Shown piece by piece: positions 14,540-23,243 of a DNA stretch of 64,000 bases (its first letter is position 1; each line of letters starts with the position of its first letter). The notes beneath the pieces are model-generated. The model was not told where the DNA came from. It worked only from the letters and a program-made list of their open reading frames with translations, and did no database searches. The stretch is from SHZI01 sp031395645 (lineage in GTDB: Bacteria > Pseudomonadota > Gammaproteobacteria > Steroidobacterales > GCA-2729495). The position numbers and the translations under genes are program-made. The stretch covers positions 8,663 to 72,662 of the forward strand of contig JANNJM010000088.1 in NCBI GenBank assembly GCA_031395645.1. Direction: 5' to 3'.

Positions 14540-15670
14540 TCAACGATTGGCAGCATCGAGCGACGGGCCTGGTCGGGGAGTTGCCGGCCCGTCGGCCTCG
14601 ATCGGGTAGGTCACGATATTGGCCGTTGGCCGCGCCCGGGCCACAACGCTTTGCACATCAGCGGCAGGCTCGAGCAACCGCACCGGAATTCCACGGCCTT
14701 CCTTCAGGGCCGCGGCTACCATGGTTCGGTCCAGGCCCACCGGAGCGCTCTGGGGCTGGCTCTTAGTTTGCCTGAGCTTGCGCAGTTGCAGATTGAGCTG
14801 CTTGTCGAGCGCAGGCCCAAGCTTGCGTTGATCGTCCTCAAGGGCAGGGTGAACGTCCAGATACAGGTTGCCGGCATGCCAGCCCACCAGGTGCGGCTGG
14901 TTGACGATGCGTACCGGGGTGCCAACCGGGACCTGACTGAATAGCGACTCGATGTCTTCGGGGAAGAGTTGCACGCAGCCGTGGCTCACGCGCATGCCAA
15001 TGCCCGACGGCTTGTTGGTGCCGTGGATGAGGTAGGATGGAAAGCCGAGTCGGAGGGCAAAGGCGCCGAGCGGATTGTCGGGGCCTGCTGCCACCGTAGC
15101 TGGCAGCGGATCACCGGCCTCGGCATGCTCCTTGCGAATTGAGGTTGGCACGGTCCAGATCGGGTCCTTGATCTTGGCGATGACCGTCGTCGTGCCAATG
15201 GGCGTGGCCCAGCCGTCGCGACCGATGCCCACCGGGTGGGTGATGACCAGCGGTGACTCGCCAGGGGCTGCCTTTGGATAAAAGAAAATCCGCTTGATAC
15301 CGATGTTCAGCACGATGCCGTTCCGGGGCGCATCGGGCAGGATGAACTGCGTGGGCAGAACGATGCGGGTGTCCGCACCGGGCAGCCAGGGATCGACACC
15401 CGGATTGGCCTGCACGAGCTCGTCGAAGCCCAGATCGTAGGCACGTGCGATGTCGATGAACGTGTCCTCGTGGCGGGCTCGGATCACCTGCACTTCGCCA
15501 ACCACGTCACTGCCGGGACTGAGCACGAACCGGTCGCTGACGATCGGTGGCTGCTCGGCGGGAACCTTGCTGGCCGCCTGGCGTTTCGCCCACTCCGGGG
15601 TTTCGAACAGCGCGCATCCCGCCGTATTCAAAGCTACGAGAAGTGCCGCCAGCCGAAGCAGTCTGCTCAT
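14540..15670 (-). CDS. L,D-transpeptidase (YkuD / ErfK-YbiS-YcfS-YnhG family), lipoprotein
   Basis: About 376 residues. ATG at 15670 gives a 19-residue lipoprotein signal with lipobox LNTAGC; a longer frame starts 11 codons upstream without that feature. A LysM-like stretch (DIARAYDLGFDELVQANPG) precedes the YkuD domain, whose catalytic motif is SHGCVQLFPEDI (Cys nucleophile) with an upstream His in LIHGTNKPSGIG. The family forms 3-3 peptidoglycan cross-links or attaches proteins to meso-diaminopimelate in the periplasm. The C-terminal about 90 residues are charged and low-similarity. It is divergent from the phosphodiesterase-type gene at 15878, with a 207-bp intergenic region. Confidence 0.88.
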   Translation of the reverse strand: MSRLLRLAALLVALNTAGCALFETPEWAKRQAASKVPAEQPPIVSDRFVLSPGSDVVGEVQVIRARHEDTFIDIARAYDLGFDELVQANPGVDPWLPGADTRIVLPTQFILPDAPRNGIVLNIGIKRIFFYPKAAPGESPLVITHPVGIGRDGWATPIGTTTVIAKIKDPIWTVPTSIRKEHAEAGDPLPATVAAGPDNPLGAFALRLGFPSYLIHGTNKPSGIGMRVSHGCVQLFPEDIESLFSQVPVGTPVRIVNQPHLVGWHAGNLYLDVHPALEDDQRKLGPALDKQLNLQLRKLRQTKSQPQSAPVGLDRTMVAAALKEGRGIPVRLLEPAADVQSVVARARPTANIVTYPIEADGPATPRPGPSLDAANR

Positions 15671-15877
15671 ATCGGAATCATCCCTGACGGTTCGGGAGGC
15701 CATCCGCCTAGTATCCAGCCAGAGGGCCTACAGGGAAAGCGTCCGGCCTGGTCGCACGGCGACACCGGGATGCGCATTGGCTGTCACGGGGAAAACGATG
15801 GGGGGATGCTAAACTTCAAGAAAAGCGGACAGGACAACATCCGTCACCCCGAATTTAACCAAGGTTGCCATGGTCTT

Positions 15878-17335
15878 ATGTCAAGCCCCAAGGTCATATT
15901 GATCGAGTTCAACGAGCTTTGTCCGCCACTGCTAAACAAGTGGATGGATCAGGGCCTGCTGCCGAATTTCCGGCGCTTTGCATCACAGTCCCAGGTGTTC
16001 GTGACCGAGGCTGATGAACCCGAGGGCCTCAGCCTGAACCCCTGGATCCAGTGGTATTCACTTCACACCGGGCTTCCCTATTCGTTGCACGGCGTCTTCC
16101 GGCTCACGGATGGATTGCGGAAGCAGGATGACGACATTTGGTCGGTGTTGTCCGACGCAGGGGTATCAGTCGGCAATATGTCGAGCATGAATGCCCGCTG
16201 GTCCACCAGGCGAGCCGGCTTCTATGTACCGGACCCCTGGTGCGGGGAAGAACCCCCGCATCCGCAGGAGTTGGGCCCGTATCACAAGTTCGTTTCGTCC
16301 CAGGTTCAGCAACACAGCTCCGGAGAAGGGTCGCGACTTGGGGAAGCAACCGGTTTCCTGATGTTCATGGCGACGCATGGTCTGCGCCTGCGAACGGCGT
16401 GGGCAGTGGTTCGGCAATTGATGAGTGAAGTCACTTCGCGCGGCCGTTCGTCATGGCGGCGGGCTTCCTTGCTGGATTTGTTCCAGTTCGACGTTTTTAG
16501 TCACTATCTGCGTCGGCATCGCTCGCAGTTCGTCACGTTCTTTGTGAACAGCACAGCACATTACCAGCACTGCTACTGGCGGCATATGGAGCCTGAGCAG
16601 TTCGTCGTGCAGCCCGCGCCGGAGGATCTGGAGCAGTACAAAGATGCAATCTTGTTCGGGTACCAAAAGATGGATGCGCTGCTCGAGGATTTCTTCAAGC
16701 TGGAAGAAGATGGCTATACGTTGATTCTTAGTACTGCCCTGAGTCAGCAACCGTACCTTGCAGCGGAAGACCGCGGCGGCCAGCTCTACTATCGACCACA
16801 CGATTTCGCGGGGTTTCTTGCGGCTCAGGGGATTGCATACGCGAAACTCGAGCCCGTGATGGCGCAACAGTACGTCCTGCGTTTCGCCGATCGTAGCGCT
16901 ACCGAGAAAGCAGCCGGTCAGCTACGCGGATTCGAATGGAACGGCGCTCAGGTAATCGAGGTGGCCGACTCAGGGGAGTGCACTTTGACCGTCGGCAACT
17001 GGCTGCATGGCCCGATCCCGGAAGATGCAGTCATGGTGCGCCAGCCAGAGGGTACGACTGTAAAGTTTTACGATGTCTTCTATCTCATGGACGCCATGAA
17101 GAGTGGGCGGCACCACCGCGAGGGTGTTCTGTGGATCAAGACTGGGGAGCATGCAGTCCACTCCCGCAACGTTTCCATACTCGACATCTTTCCGACTGTC
17201 CTGGCACTGCTGGGCGTGAGCGTACCGGAACGGCATCGAGGACCGAAGCAAAGCCTGCTGGCGATGGGGAAATCCGATGGCTCGCGATTGCAGCAGTCTT
17301 TAGGCTTGCAGGTATCAGCGGCCCGGAACGCCTGA
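15878..17335 (+). CDS. Alkaline-phosphatase-superfamily protein (type I phosphodiesterase-like)
   Basis: 485 residues. VILIEFNELCPPLLNKWMDQ is the metal-binding first strand of the nucleotide pyrophosphatase/phosphodiesterase fold with an altered loop, and FFVNSTAHYQHCYW and ILDIFPTVLALLGVSVPE (C-terminal metal-site region) complete it. There is no signal peptide. ATG at 15878 is chosen because upstream in-frame sequence is shadow. Members hydrolyse phospho- or sulfo-esters or act on glycan intermediates; the substrate is unknown. Its stop lies 5 bp from the stop of convergent ilvC. Confidence 0.65.
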   Translation: MSSPKVILIEFNELCPPLLNKWMDQGLLPNFRRFASQSQVFVTEADEPEGLSLNPWIQWYSLHTGLPYSLHGVFRLTDGLRKQDDDIWSVLSDAGVSVGNMSSMNARWSTRRAGFYVPDPWCGEEPPHPQELGPYHKFVSSQVQQHSSGEGSRLGEATGFLMFMATHGLRLRTAWAVVRQLMSEVTSRGRSSWRRASLLDLFQFDVFSHYLRRHRSQFVTFFVNSTAHYQHCYWRHMEPEQFVVQPAPEDLEQYKDAILFGYQKMDALLEDFFKLEEDGYTLILSTALSQQPYLAAEDRGGQLYYRPHDFAGFLAAQGIAYAKLEPVMAQQYVLRFADRSATEKAAGQLRGFEWNGAQVIEVADSGECTLTVGNWLHGPIPEDAVMVRQPEGTTVKFYDVFYLMDAMKSGRHHREGVLWIKTGEHAVHSRNVSILDIFPTVLALLGVSVPERHRGPKQSLLAMGKSDGSRLQQSLGLQVSAARNA

Positions 17336-17340
17336 CTGCC

Positions 17341-18357
17341 CTAGTTGCGGCTCTTATCCACGATCTTGTTGGCCGCAATCCAGGGCATCATCCCGCGAAG
17401 AGTCGCTCCGACTGTCTCGATCTGGTGCGCCGCGTTTGCAGCGCGGGCCTTGGTCATTTCCGGATAACCGGCCGCGCCTTCGGCAATGAAGCGCTTCGCG
17501 TAGGAGCCGTTCTGGATATTCGTCAGCGCCTCGCGCATGGCCCTGCGTGACTCCTGGTTGATGATCTTCGGTCCCGTTACGTACTCACCGAACTCTGCGT
17601 TGTTGGAGATGGAGTAATTCATATCGGCGATGCCGCCCTGGTACATCAGGTCGACGATCAGCTTGAGTTCGTGCAGACATTCGAAGTAGGCCATCTCGGC
17701 AGGGTAGCCCGCCTCTACCAGGGTCTCGAAGCTCGCTTTCACGAGTTCCACGCAGCCACCACAGAGCACCGACTGCTCGCCGAACAGATCAGTCTCGCAC
17801 TCATCCTTGAAGTTGGTGCCGATGATGCCGGTGCGCCCGCCACCAATGGCTGAGGCATAGGACAAGGCGGTGGCGAGTGCGTTGCCGGAGGCATCCTTGG
17901 CGACAGCCACGAGGTCCGGGATGCCGCGTCCGGCCTGAAACTCGGAACGAACAGTGTGCCCGGGCGCCTTGGGCGCAATCATGATCACGTCAAGATCGGC
18001 ACGCGGCCTGATGGTCTCGAAATGGATCGAGAAGCCATGCGCGAAGGCCAGTGTGGCCCCCTTGCGTATATTGGGCTCGATTTCGTTGGTGTAGAGCTGG
18101 GCCTGGAACTCATCCGGCGTGAGCACCATGACAACGTCGGCAGACTTCACGGCGGCCGGCACATCAGCGACCTTCAGGCCATGGGCCTCGGCCTTGCGAC
18201 GGGAAGCCGAACCTGGCTTGAGACCGACCGTCACATCTACCCCGGAATCCTGCAGATTGCAGGCGTGGGCATGGCCCTGGGAGCCGTAGCCGATGATCGC
18301 GACCTTGCGGCTGCGGATGATCGCGACGTCGCAATCCTTGTCGTAGTAAACCTTCAT
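17341..18357 (-). CDS. ilvC: Ketol-acid reductoisomerase (class I)
   Basis: 338 residues, the normal size of class I KARI. It converts 2-acetolactate or 2-aceto-2-hydroxybutyrate to the dihydroxy acids of valine and isoleucine synthesis, using NAD(P)H and Mg. The Rossmann motif is VAIIGYGSQGHAHACNLQDS, followed by VGLKPGSASRRKA (cofactor-specificity loop), FGEQSVLCGG and the C-terminal knot with metal ligands in DLFGEQ and ECLHELKLIVDLMYQGGI. ATG at 18357 starts the conserved MKVYYDKDCD. It is divergent from ilvY across a 138-bp region with nested dyads. Confidence 0.97.
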   Translation of the reverse strand: MKVYYDKDCDVAIIRSRKVAIIGYGSQGHAHACNLQDSGVDVTVGLKPGSASRRKAEAHGLKVADVPAAVKSADVVMVLTPDEFQAQLYTNEIEPNIRKGATLAFAHGFSIHFETIRPRADLDVIMIAPKAPGHTVRSEFQAGRGIPDLVAVAKDASGNALATALSYASAIGGGRTGIIGTNFKDECETDLFGEQSVLCGGCVELVKASFETLVEAGYPAEMAYFECLHELKLIVDLMYQGGIADMNYSISNNAEFGEYVTGPKIINQESRRAMREALTNIQNGSYAKRFIAEGAAGYPEMTKARAANAAHQIETVGATLRGMMPWIAANKIVDKSRN

Positions 18358-18437
18358 GGCACTGGCCTCTGGCGGGACGACCGCCTGGTTTGGGAAAAAA
18401 GGAAGAATTCGGGGAGGGCACTCTACCTTCCGGAAGA

Positions 18438-18485
18438 CATTGCGTAAAACGCTATATTCGCAATGCCATATGCCGTTTTGTGCAA
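18438..18485. promoter_or_regulatory. Candidate IlvY operator region
   Basis: CATTGCG (18438-18444) and CGCAATG (18459-18465) form a 7-bp inverted repeat with 14-bp spacing. A larger dyad overlaps it: TTGCGTAAAACG (18440-18451) against CGTTTTGTGCAA (18474-18485), matching at 10 of 12 positions. IlvY is known to bind tandem palindromic operators between ilvY and ilvC; the assignment rests on position and symmetry. Confidence 0.55.
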
Positions 18486-18495
18486 GACTAACGGC

Positions 18496-19410
18496 ATGGA
18501 CCTGCGCCAGCTCCGCCAGTTCGTGATGCTTGCCGAAACGCGGCACTTTGGTCGTGCCAGCGCGGCAAGTCACATCAGCCCCTCCGCCCTGAGCCGCAGC
18601 ATCCGCCAGCTCGAGACGGAGCTCGGCGTCATGTTGTTCAACCGGGACAACCGTTCCGTTGCGCTGACGGCTCCGGGCGAGACCCTGCTCGGCTGGGCCC
18701 GCGAAGCCCTGACCGGCTGGGACGTCGTCCGCGACACGCTACGCGAGCAGTCCGGCGAGCCGCAGGGCGAAGTAAGCCTCTATTGCTCGGTGACCGCGAG
18801 CTACAGCTTTTTGTTCGTCCTGCTCAGCCAGCTGCGCCGTGATTACCCGCGCATCGAACTGAAGCTGCACACGGGCGACCCGGAGCACGCCATTGCCAGG
18901 GTGATGAACGGCAGTGAGGACATCGCCATCGGTGCTCGGCCGGACGCTCTCCCGGCGGGTGTGGCCTTCAAGCCGATCGCCCGCTCGCCACTCGTGTTCA
19001 TAGCGCCCACCCAGCATCCACGCCTGCGGGCCCTCTCCCGCCGCCAGCCTGACCCCACGGAGTGGGCGGCCACGCCCATGATTCTTTCCGAGACCGGCTT
19101 GTCGCGGCAAAGAGCAGATCGCTGGTTCCGTGCGCTCGGCATTCGCGCCAGCATTTATGCCCAGGTCGCCGGCAACGAGGCCATCGTCAGCATGGTCAGC
19201 CTGGGATTTGGCGTCGGAGTGGTGCCGCAAATCGTGCTCGACAACAGCCCGCTCGCCGGACGGGTCACCGTGTTGAAGGTACGGCCGGCGCTCGCGCCCT
19301 ACGATGTGGGTTTGTTCACGCTGGAAAAGAAGTTGCGCAGCCCCTTGATCGGGGCTTTCTGGGCGCAGCCAGTGGCCTTAAGCCAGGCTCAGGGAAATCT
19401 GCCGTCCTGA
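18496..19410 (+). CDS. ilvY: LysR-type activator of ilvC
   Basis: 304 residues. MDLRQLRQFVMLAETRHFGR and ASHISPSALSRSIRQLETEL form the winged helix-turn-helix, and a type 2 periplasmic-binding-fold effector domain follows (ELKLHTGDPEHAI, GFGVGVVPQIVLDNSPL). Divergent orientation from ilvC and the overall pattern identify it as IlvY, which activates ilvC in response to acetolactate-type substrates. ATG at 18496 starts the conserved helix. Its 3' end overlaps that of convergent sohB by 22 bp. Confidence 0.92.
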   Translation: MDLRQLRQFVMLAETRHFGRASAASHISPSALSRSIRQLETELGVMLFNRDNRSVALTAPGETLLGWAREALTGWDVVRDTLREQSGEPQGEVSLYCSVTASYSFLFVLLSQLRRDYPRIELKLHTGDPEHAIARVMNGSEDIAIGARPDALPAGVAFKPIARSPLVFIAPTQHPRLRALSRRQPDPTEWAATPMILSETGLSRQRADRWFRALGIRASIYAQVAGNEAIVSMVSLGFGVGVVPQIVLDNSPLAGRVTVLKVRPALAPYDVGLFTLEKKLRSPLIGAFWAQPVALSQAQGNLPS

Positions 19411-20414
19411 TCGCGCTGGGACATCCAGGCCGCGGCTTCGTCTGCACCCGACCGCATCGTAGCCAGAATGCGCTGTTGCAGCGTCGGCCGGGCCCTGAAG
19501 GTGACCTTGTAGAGATTGGCGGATTCAGCGGAGCGCTGCAGATAATCATCGCTGGTTTCGATGGCGTCCACGAGCTTCAGTTCCAAAGCACGGGTGCCGT
19601 ACCAGTGCTCGCCGGTCGCGACGGCCTCGATGTCCAGAGATGGCCGGTGCGTCGACACGACTTCCTTGAACAGGCCATGCACTTCCTCCAGCTCCTCGCG
19701 GAGCTTGGCACGGTCCGCATCGGTGTTTTCCCCAAACATCGTGACGGTACGCTTGTACCGACCGGCGGTGATCTGTTCGAAGTCCACGCCACGTGACTCG
19801 AGCAGGCGATGGAAGTTCGGCACCTGGGCAATGACGCCGATCGAGCCAATAACCGCAAACGGCGCAGCGATGATCCGGTTGGCGACACAAGCCATCAGAT
19901 AGCCACCGCTGGCCGCGCCTTTGTCGACGATGGCTGTGAGAGGGATCTCCCTGTCACGCAGACGCTGAAGCTGGGAGGCGGCAAGACCGTGTTCATGGAC
20001 GGCGCCACCGAAGTTCTCGAGACATAAAACGACTTCGTCTGTCTTGGCCGCCACGCCGAGAACCGCACTGATTTCCTCGCGCAGCGCCGGGACTGCCGTG
20101 GCCCGGATGTCTCCCTTGAATTCCAGAACAAAGACGCGGCGACGGGCCACTGCGCTGTCGGCGTGCTCTTCCAGCTTCCGCTGCTTCTTCTCCTGCTTCA
20201 GTTCCTTCTTTCGCTCCGCCTTGCCGAGCACGGCGTGGCGCAGCTGCAGGCGCAGATCACGGTATTTGTCATTGAGTTTCTCGATCTTGAGCCCGCCGGC
20301 CGGTGACTCCTTGCGCGAGAGCCCTACCGAGAGAATGACGATGGCGGCTACCGCGGCCACGACGGTGATCGCCTTGGCCAGAAAGAGGCCGTAATCGAGA
20401 AGGAACTGGATCAT
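19389..20414 (-). CDS. sohB: Inner-membrane S49-family peptidase
   Basis: 341 residues. A single N-terminal transmembrane helix (LFLAKAITVVAAVAAIVIL) is followed by a charged linker (KKELKQEKKQRKLEEH) and the S49 domain. The Ser nucleophile is in DKGAASGGYLMACV and the general-base Lys in AGRYKRTVTMFGENT. SohB is a predicted periplasmic-facing peptidase related to signal-peptide peptidase A. ATG at 20414 matches the E. coli N-terminus (MELLSEYGLFLAK); a TTG at 20426 would overlap the lipA stop. It is 8 bp downstream of lipA on the same strand. Confidence 0.95.
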   Translation of the reverse strand: MIQFLLDYGLFLAKAITVVAAVAAIVILSVGLSRKESPAGGLKIEKLNDKYRDLRLQLRHAVLGKAERKKELKQEKKQRKLEEHADSAVARRRVFVLEFKGDIRATAVPALREEISAVLGVAAKTDEVVLCLENFGGAVHEHGLAASQLQRLRDREIPLTAIVDKGAASGGYLMACVANRIIAAPFAVIGSIGVIAQVPNFHRLLESRGVDFEQITAGRYKRTVTMFGENTDADRAKLREELEEVHGLFKEVVSTHRPSLDIEAVATGEHWYGTRALELKLVDAIETSDDYLQRSAESANLYKVTFRARPTLQQRILATMRSGADEAAAWMSQRDQDGRFP

Positions 20415-20422
20415 CTCCCCGG

Positions 20423-21436
20423 TCAACCAGTCCCGAGGCCGACGTTATTGCCTTCGAGCGCTCGTTCGGCCCGGTAACTCGATCGAACGAGGGGGCCCGC
20501 GACCACTTCCAGAAAGCCCTTTTCGAGACCGCGCTGCCGGTAGGAAGCGAATGCATCGGGGTGTATGTACTCCCGGACGGGCAGGTGATTCGACGTCGGG
20601 CGTAGGTACTGGCCAAGAGTCAGCAGGCCAACGCCAGCGCAGCGCAGGTCATCCATGGCTTGGGCCACCTCTTCGGGGCGCTCGCCAAGACCGAGCATGA
20701 GGCTACTCTTGACCAGTACCTTGCCCATCACTGACCCCGATGCACGCGCCATTGAACTGGCATGCGCCAGCACACTGAGTGACTGTTCGTACCCGGCGCG
20801 CGGGTCGCGCACCTCGGGCTGGAGGCGGCGGACTGTTTCAAGGTTGTGGGCGAACACACCGATACCTGAACTGACGACCGTGGCCACAGCGGCGAGATTG
20901 CCGGCGAAATCAGGCGTGAGGGCCTCGACTGCGGTGGCGGGATTGCGGTCCCGGATGGCGCGCACACAATCGGCGTAGTGCCCCGCTCCACCGTCCGGCA
21001 GGTCGTCCCGGTCGACGGAGGTCAGGACGACGTATTTTAGTCCCATTGTTTCTACGGAGCGCGCGGCGTTGGCGGGCTCCTCGGCGTCGAGCCAGCCCCG
21101 CGGATTGCCGGTATCGACCGCACAAAACCGGCAGGCCCGTGTGCACACGTGCCCCATGAGCATGATCGTCGCGGTCCCGGCGTTCCAGCATTCGCCGATG
21201 TTCGGGCACATCGACTCTTCGCAGACAGTCGCCAGACGGTGCTCACGCACCGTGCGCTGCACGTCGGCAAAGCGTCCGCCGGAGGTGAGCCGGACCCGCA
21301 ACCAGTCAGGCTTGCGGCCGACATCGGCTGGGGGGCTGGTTGCCCGCTGCTTGACGCCGTTACGGATGGCAGTAAATCCGGCGGTGGTGGTGTACTTCGC
21401 ACCGCTTTCGATAGGAATACCCTTGAAGGAGCTCAT
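20423..21436 (-). CDS. lipA: Lipoyl synthase
   Basis: 337 residues. A radical-SAM enzyme that inserts two sulfurs into octanoyl groups on lipoyl domains. The auxiliary cluster is bound by CEESMCPNIGEC, the radical SAM cluster by CTRACRFC, and the C-terminal RSSY motif is in PLVRSSYRAE. ATG at 21436 begins MSSFKGIPIES; upstream in-frame sequence is not conserved. No lipB is seen in the window. Followed directly by sohB. Confidence 0.97.
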   Translation of the reverse strand: MSSFKGIPIESGAKYTTTAGFTAIRNGVKQRATSPPADVGRKPDWLRVRLTSGGRFADVQRTVREHRLATVCEESMCPNIGECWNAGTATIMLMGHVCTRACRFCAVDTGNPRGWLDAEEPANAARSVETMGLKYVVLTSVDRDDLPDGGAGHYADCVRAIRDRNPATAVEALTPDFAGNLAAVATVVSSGIGVFAHNLETVRRLQPEVRDPRAGYEQSLSVLAHASSMARASGSVMGKVLVKSSLMLGLGERPEEVAQAMDDLRCAGVGLLTLGQYLRPTSNHLPVREYIHPDAFASYRQRGLEKGFLEVVAGPLVRSSYRAERALEGNNVGLGTG

Positions 21437-21493
21437 CACAACATTCTCGCACGGGCCGGGGGTCTCCCGGCACGTGGCAGCCAATCCTGGGCA

Positions 21494-21523
21494 CAAAAAA
21501 AAGGCCCGGCGCAAGGCCGGGCC
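21494..21523 (-). terminator. Rho-independent terminator
   Basis: On the minus strand an 8-bp stem of GGCCCGGC (21503-21510) and GCCGGGCC (21516-21523) with a 5-base loop runs into a T-run (A-run on the plus strand at 21494-21502). It lies 48 bp after the 65-residue gene and before lipA. Confidence 0.85.
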
Positions 21524-21571
21524 AATACAGGGGGAAGCAAGAATTCAATCCACCACGATCGAGTCAGACAC

Positions 21572-21769
21572 CTAGTGAACCCGTGACCAGTTGAGGAGCT
21601 CCACTTCGTCCTCGTAGCGCTGGAAATTCTGGGCGAGCAATGACTCGATCTCCCGTGGCTCCAGCACCTGATCCACGGCATGGTTCAACTCCACCACGCC
21701 GCTGTATTCATCCGCGAACCCCGGCTCCTCCGAGCGCAGCAGGAAGCGGGTGTAGTACTTCGCGCGCAT
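21572..21769 (-). CDS. Small conserved-looking protein of unknown function
   Basis: 65 residues, rich in Glu and helix formers: YYTRFLLRSEEPGFADEYSG, then VVELNHAVDQVLEPREIESL and a C-terminal NFQRYEDEVELLNWSRVH. There is no signal peptide or membrane segment. A strong terminator follows it, so it is transcribed as a short unit separate from lipA, which supports a real gene. No family was recognised. Confidence 0.6.
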   Translation of the reverse strand: MRAKYYTRFLLRSEEPGFADEYSGVVELNHAVDQVLEPREIESLLAQNFQRYEDEVELLNWSRVH

Positions 21770-21828
21770 GGCCTGAACGGTAAGTAAAAGCCGCCGGAGT
21801 TTCTGTGAACAACTCCACAGAATTGGCG

Positions 21829-22755
21829 TCAGTCAGGGCGGATGCCTGCATTGCGCCACCAGTGTGCGATGGCCTGGCCTGTGGCCGCATTCACGAAGTA
21901 GCCATAGCACCTGTGAACGTTTAGCCCCTCGGCGTCCCGGTAGGGATTCAGCAGATCCGTGCGATCACTGATACCGGCCACGAGTGCCAGGCGTTGCATT
22001 TCGGCAAAGTCCATCGCGAAACGGTGACCCAGCGCGGTCAGGTCGCCAACCGCAGCCAGGTTTTGCCAGCGCGAAATGCCCCTCGGGTAGCGGGCAGCGC
22101 CGTCGGCCCTGGCACCTAACAGCCGGCTCTGGATGTAGCTGGTGCCCAGGGGACTGCCGAGAGTCAGAAACAGATCGATCGCACCGCCCTCGCCCCGGAG
22201 ACTCCAGAGGGTGTCCCACGCGATAATCGAGCCGAAGCTGTGCGCCATCAGCAGTACACGTTCTCCCGCGGCCCAGGATCGCAGCAGCTCGCTGCGCAGG
22301 ATTTCGCGGATCCGGTCACCGACGCCGTCAACGTTCCGAAAGTAGCGCTCAGACTCCGCCATGTTGATCCGGGTCTCCCCGGCAGCAAGCCAGCCGATCA
22401 GTCCCGGATACCGGTCACCGAAGCGGTGGGCCAGGTAGTTGATCCGGCTCCTGAGGCCAAACACCTCGCGGATACTGTCCTTCCCGGGTGAAGCGTCTGC
22501 GAGGAGCGCGGCTATTCCGGACTCGTCGGGCCGTGCATCGCGGTATTGGGGATAAAACAGGTGACCCCACAACACCAGACGCACGGATTCCGAAGCGGCA
22601 GCAAGCCCGGCAGCGACCTCCGGGTCAGCGCGCCTGACGCCCTCAAGCAGGCAGCGCCACAGCATTGCGCGGTGAACGGCCGGCGACGGCTTGGCACGCA
22701 CGCCTGGCACGTACAAGATACGAGGTATCTGTTGGGATCCTGAGCTGGATGGCAT
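21829..22755 (-). CDS. Alpha/beta-hydrolase-fold protein of unknown substrate
   Basis: About 308 residues. The nucleophile elbow is LLMAHSFGSIIAWD (G/A-x-S-x-G type), the N-terminal strand is ILYVPGVRAKP, and ITLGSPLGT-like LFLTLGSPLGTSYIQSRLL follows. The pattern resembles lipases and PGAP1/serine-esterase-type proteins that lack a signal peptide. A candidate Asp lies in GISDRTDLLNPYRD and the His in NVHRCYGYF or AHWWRNA. ATG at 22755 is preferred over one 16 codons upstream because similarity begins near IPRILYVPG. Its start is only 13 bp from the start of the divergent glyoxalase-like gene. Confidence 0.7.
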   Translation of the reverse strand: MPSSSGSQQIPRILYVPGVRAKPSPAVHRAMLWRCLLEGVRRADPEVAAGLAAASESVRLVLWGHLFYPQYRDARPDESGIAALLADASPGKDSIREVFGLRSRINYLAHRFGDRYPGLIGWLAAGETRINMAESERYFRNVDGVGDRIREILRSELLRSWAAGERVLLMAHSFGSIIAWDTLWSLRGEGGAIDLFLTLGSPLGTSYIQSRLLGARADGAARYPRGISRWQNLAAVGDLTALGHRFAMDFAEMQRLALVAGISDRTDLLNPYRDAEGLNVHRCYGYFVNAATGQAIAHWWRNAGIRPD

Positions 22756-22768
22756 CGGCGGTATTCTA

Positions 22769-23188
22769 ATGAAGTACCTGCACACCATGGTGCGTGTGTC
22801 CAACCTGGACGCCTCGCTCGACTTCTACTGCAACCAGCTTGGCCTGCGGGAACTTAAGCGGAGCGAGAATGAGCGTGGCCGATTCACGTTGGTATTTCTG
22901 GCGGCGCCGGGCGACGAAGGCTCGTGCGTGGAACTCACCTTCAACTGGGACCCGGAGGTCTACGCGCCCGGCAGGAACTTCGGGCATCTGGCCTACCAGG
23001 TTGACGACATTTACGCCGTCTGCAGCCGCCTCAAGGATGCTGGCGTGACGATCAACCGCCCACCGCGCGACGGCCACATGGCCTTCGTCCGGTCTCCCGA
23101 TGGGATTTCGATAGAGCTCCTGCAGAAGGGTAATTCGTTGCCGCCGCGCGACCCGTGGATGTCGCTGTCAAATATCGGCACCTGGTAG
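22769..23188 (+). CDS. Glyoxalase I / VOC-superfamily protein
   Basis: 139 residues with the two beta-alpha-beta-beta-beta units of the VOC fold and the four usual metal ligands: His in MKYLHTMVRV, Glu in SCVELTFNWD, His in NFGHLAYQVDD, and Glu in GISIELLQ. This matches GloA (lactoylglutathione lyase), which detoxifies methylglyoxal with glutathione. It has the short bacterial length and the C-terminal SNIGTW tail also seen in GloA. ATG at 22769 begins the conserved strand. It is divergent from the hydrolase with little room for a promoter. Confidence 0.85.
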   Translation: MKYLHTMVRVSNLDASLDFYCNQLGLRELKRSENERGRFTLVFLAAPGDEGSCVELTFNWDPEVYAPGRNFGHLAYQVDDIYAVCSRLKDAGVTINRPPRDGHMAFVRSPDGISIELLQKGNSLPPRDPWMSLSNIGTW

Positions 23189-23243
23189 CTTCAGCGGCCC
23201 GAATTGCTCGATCAGGTGAACCGGACAGGGCAGGAACGCCGGT

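Noticed and set aside
21801..21822. TTCTGTG/CACAGAA hairpin between the 65-residue gene and the hydrolase
   Set aside because: Only 7 bp arms without T-run; could be a promoter-region dyad or chance.
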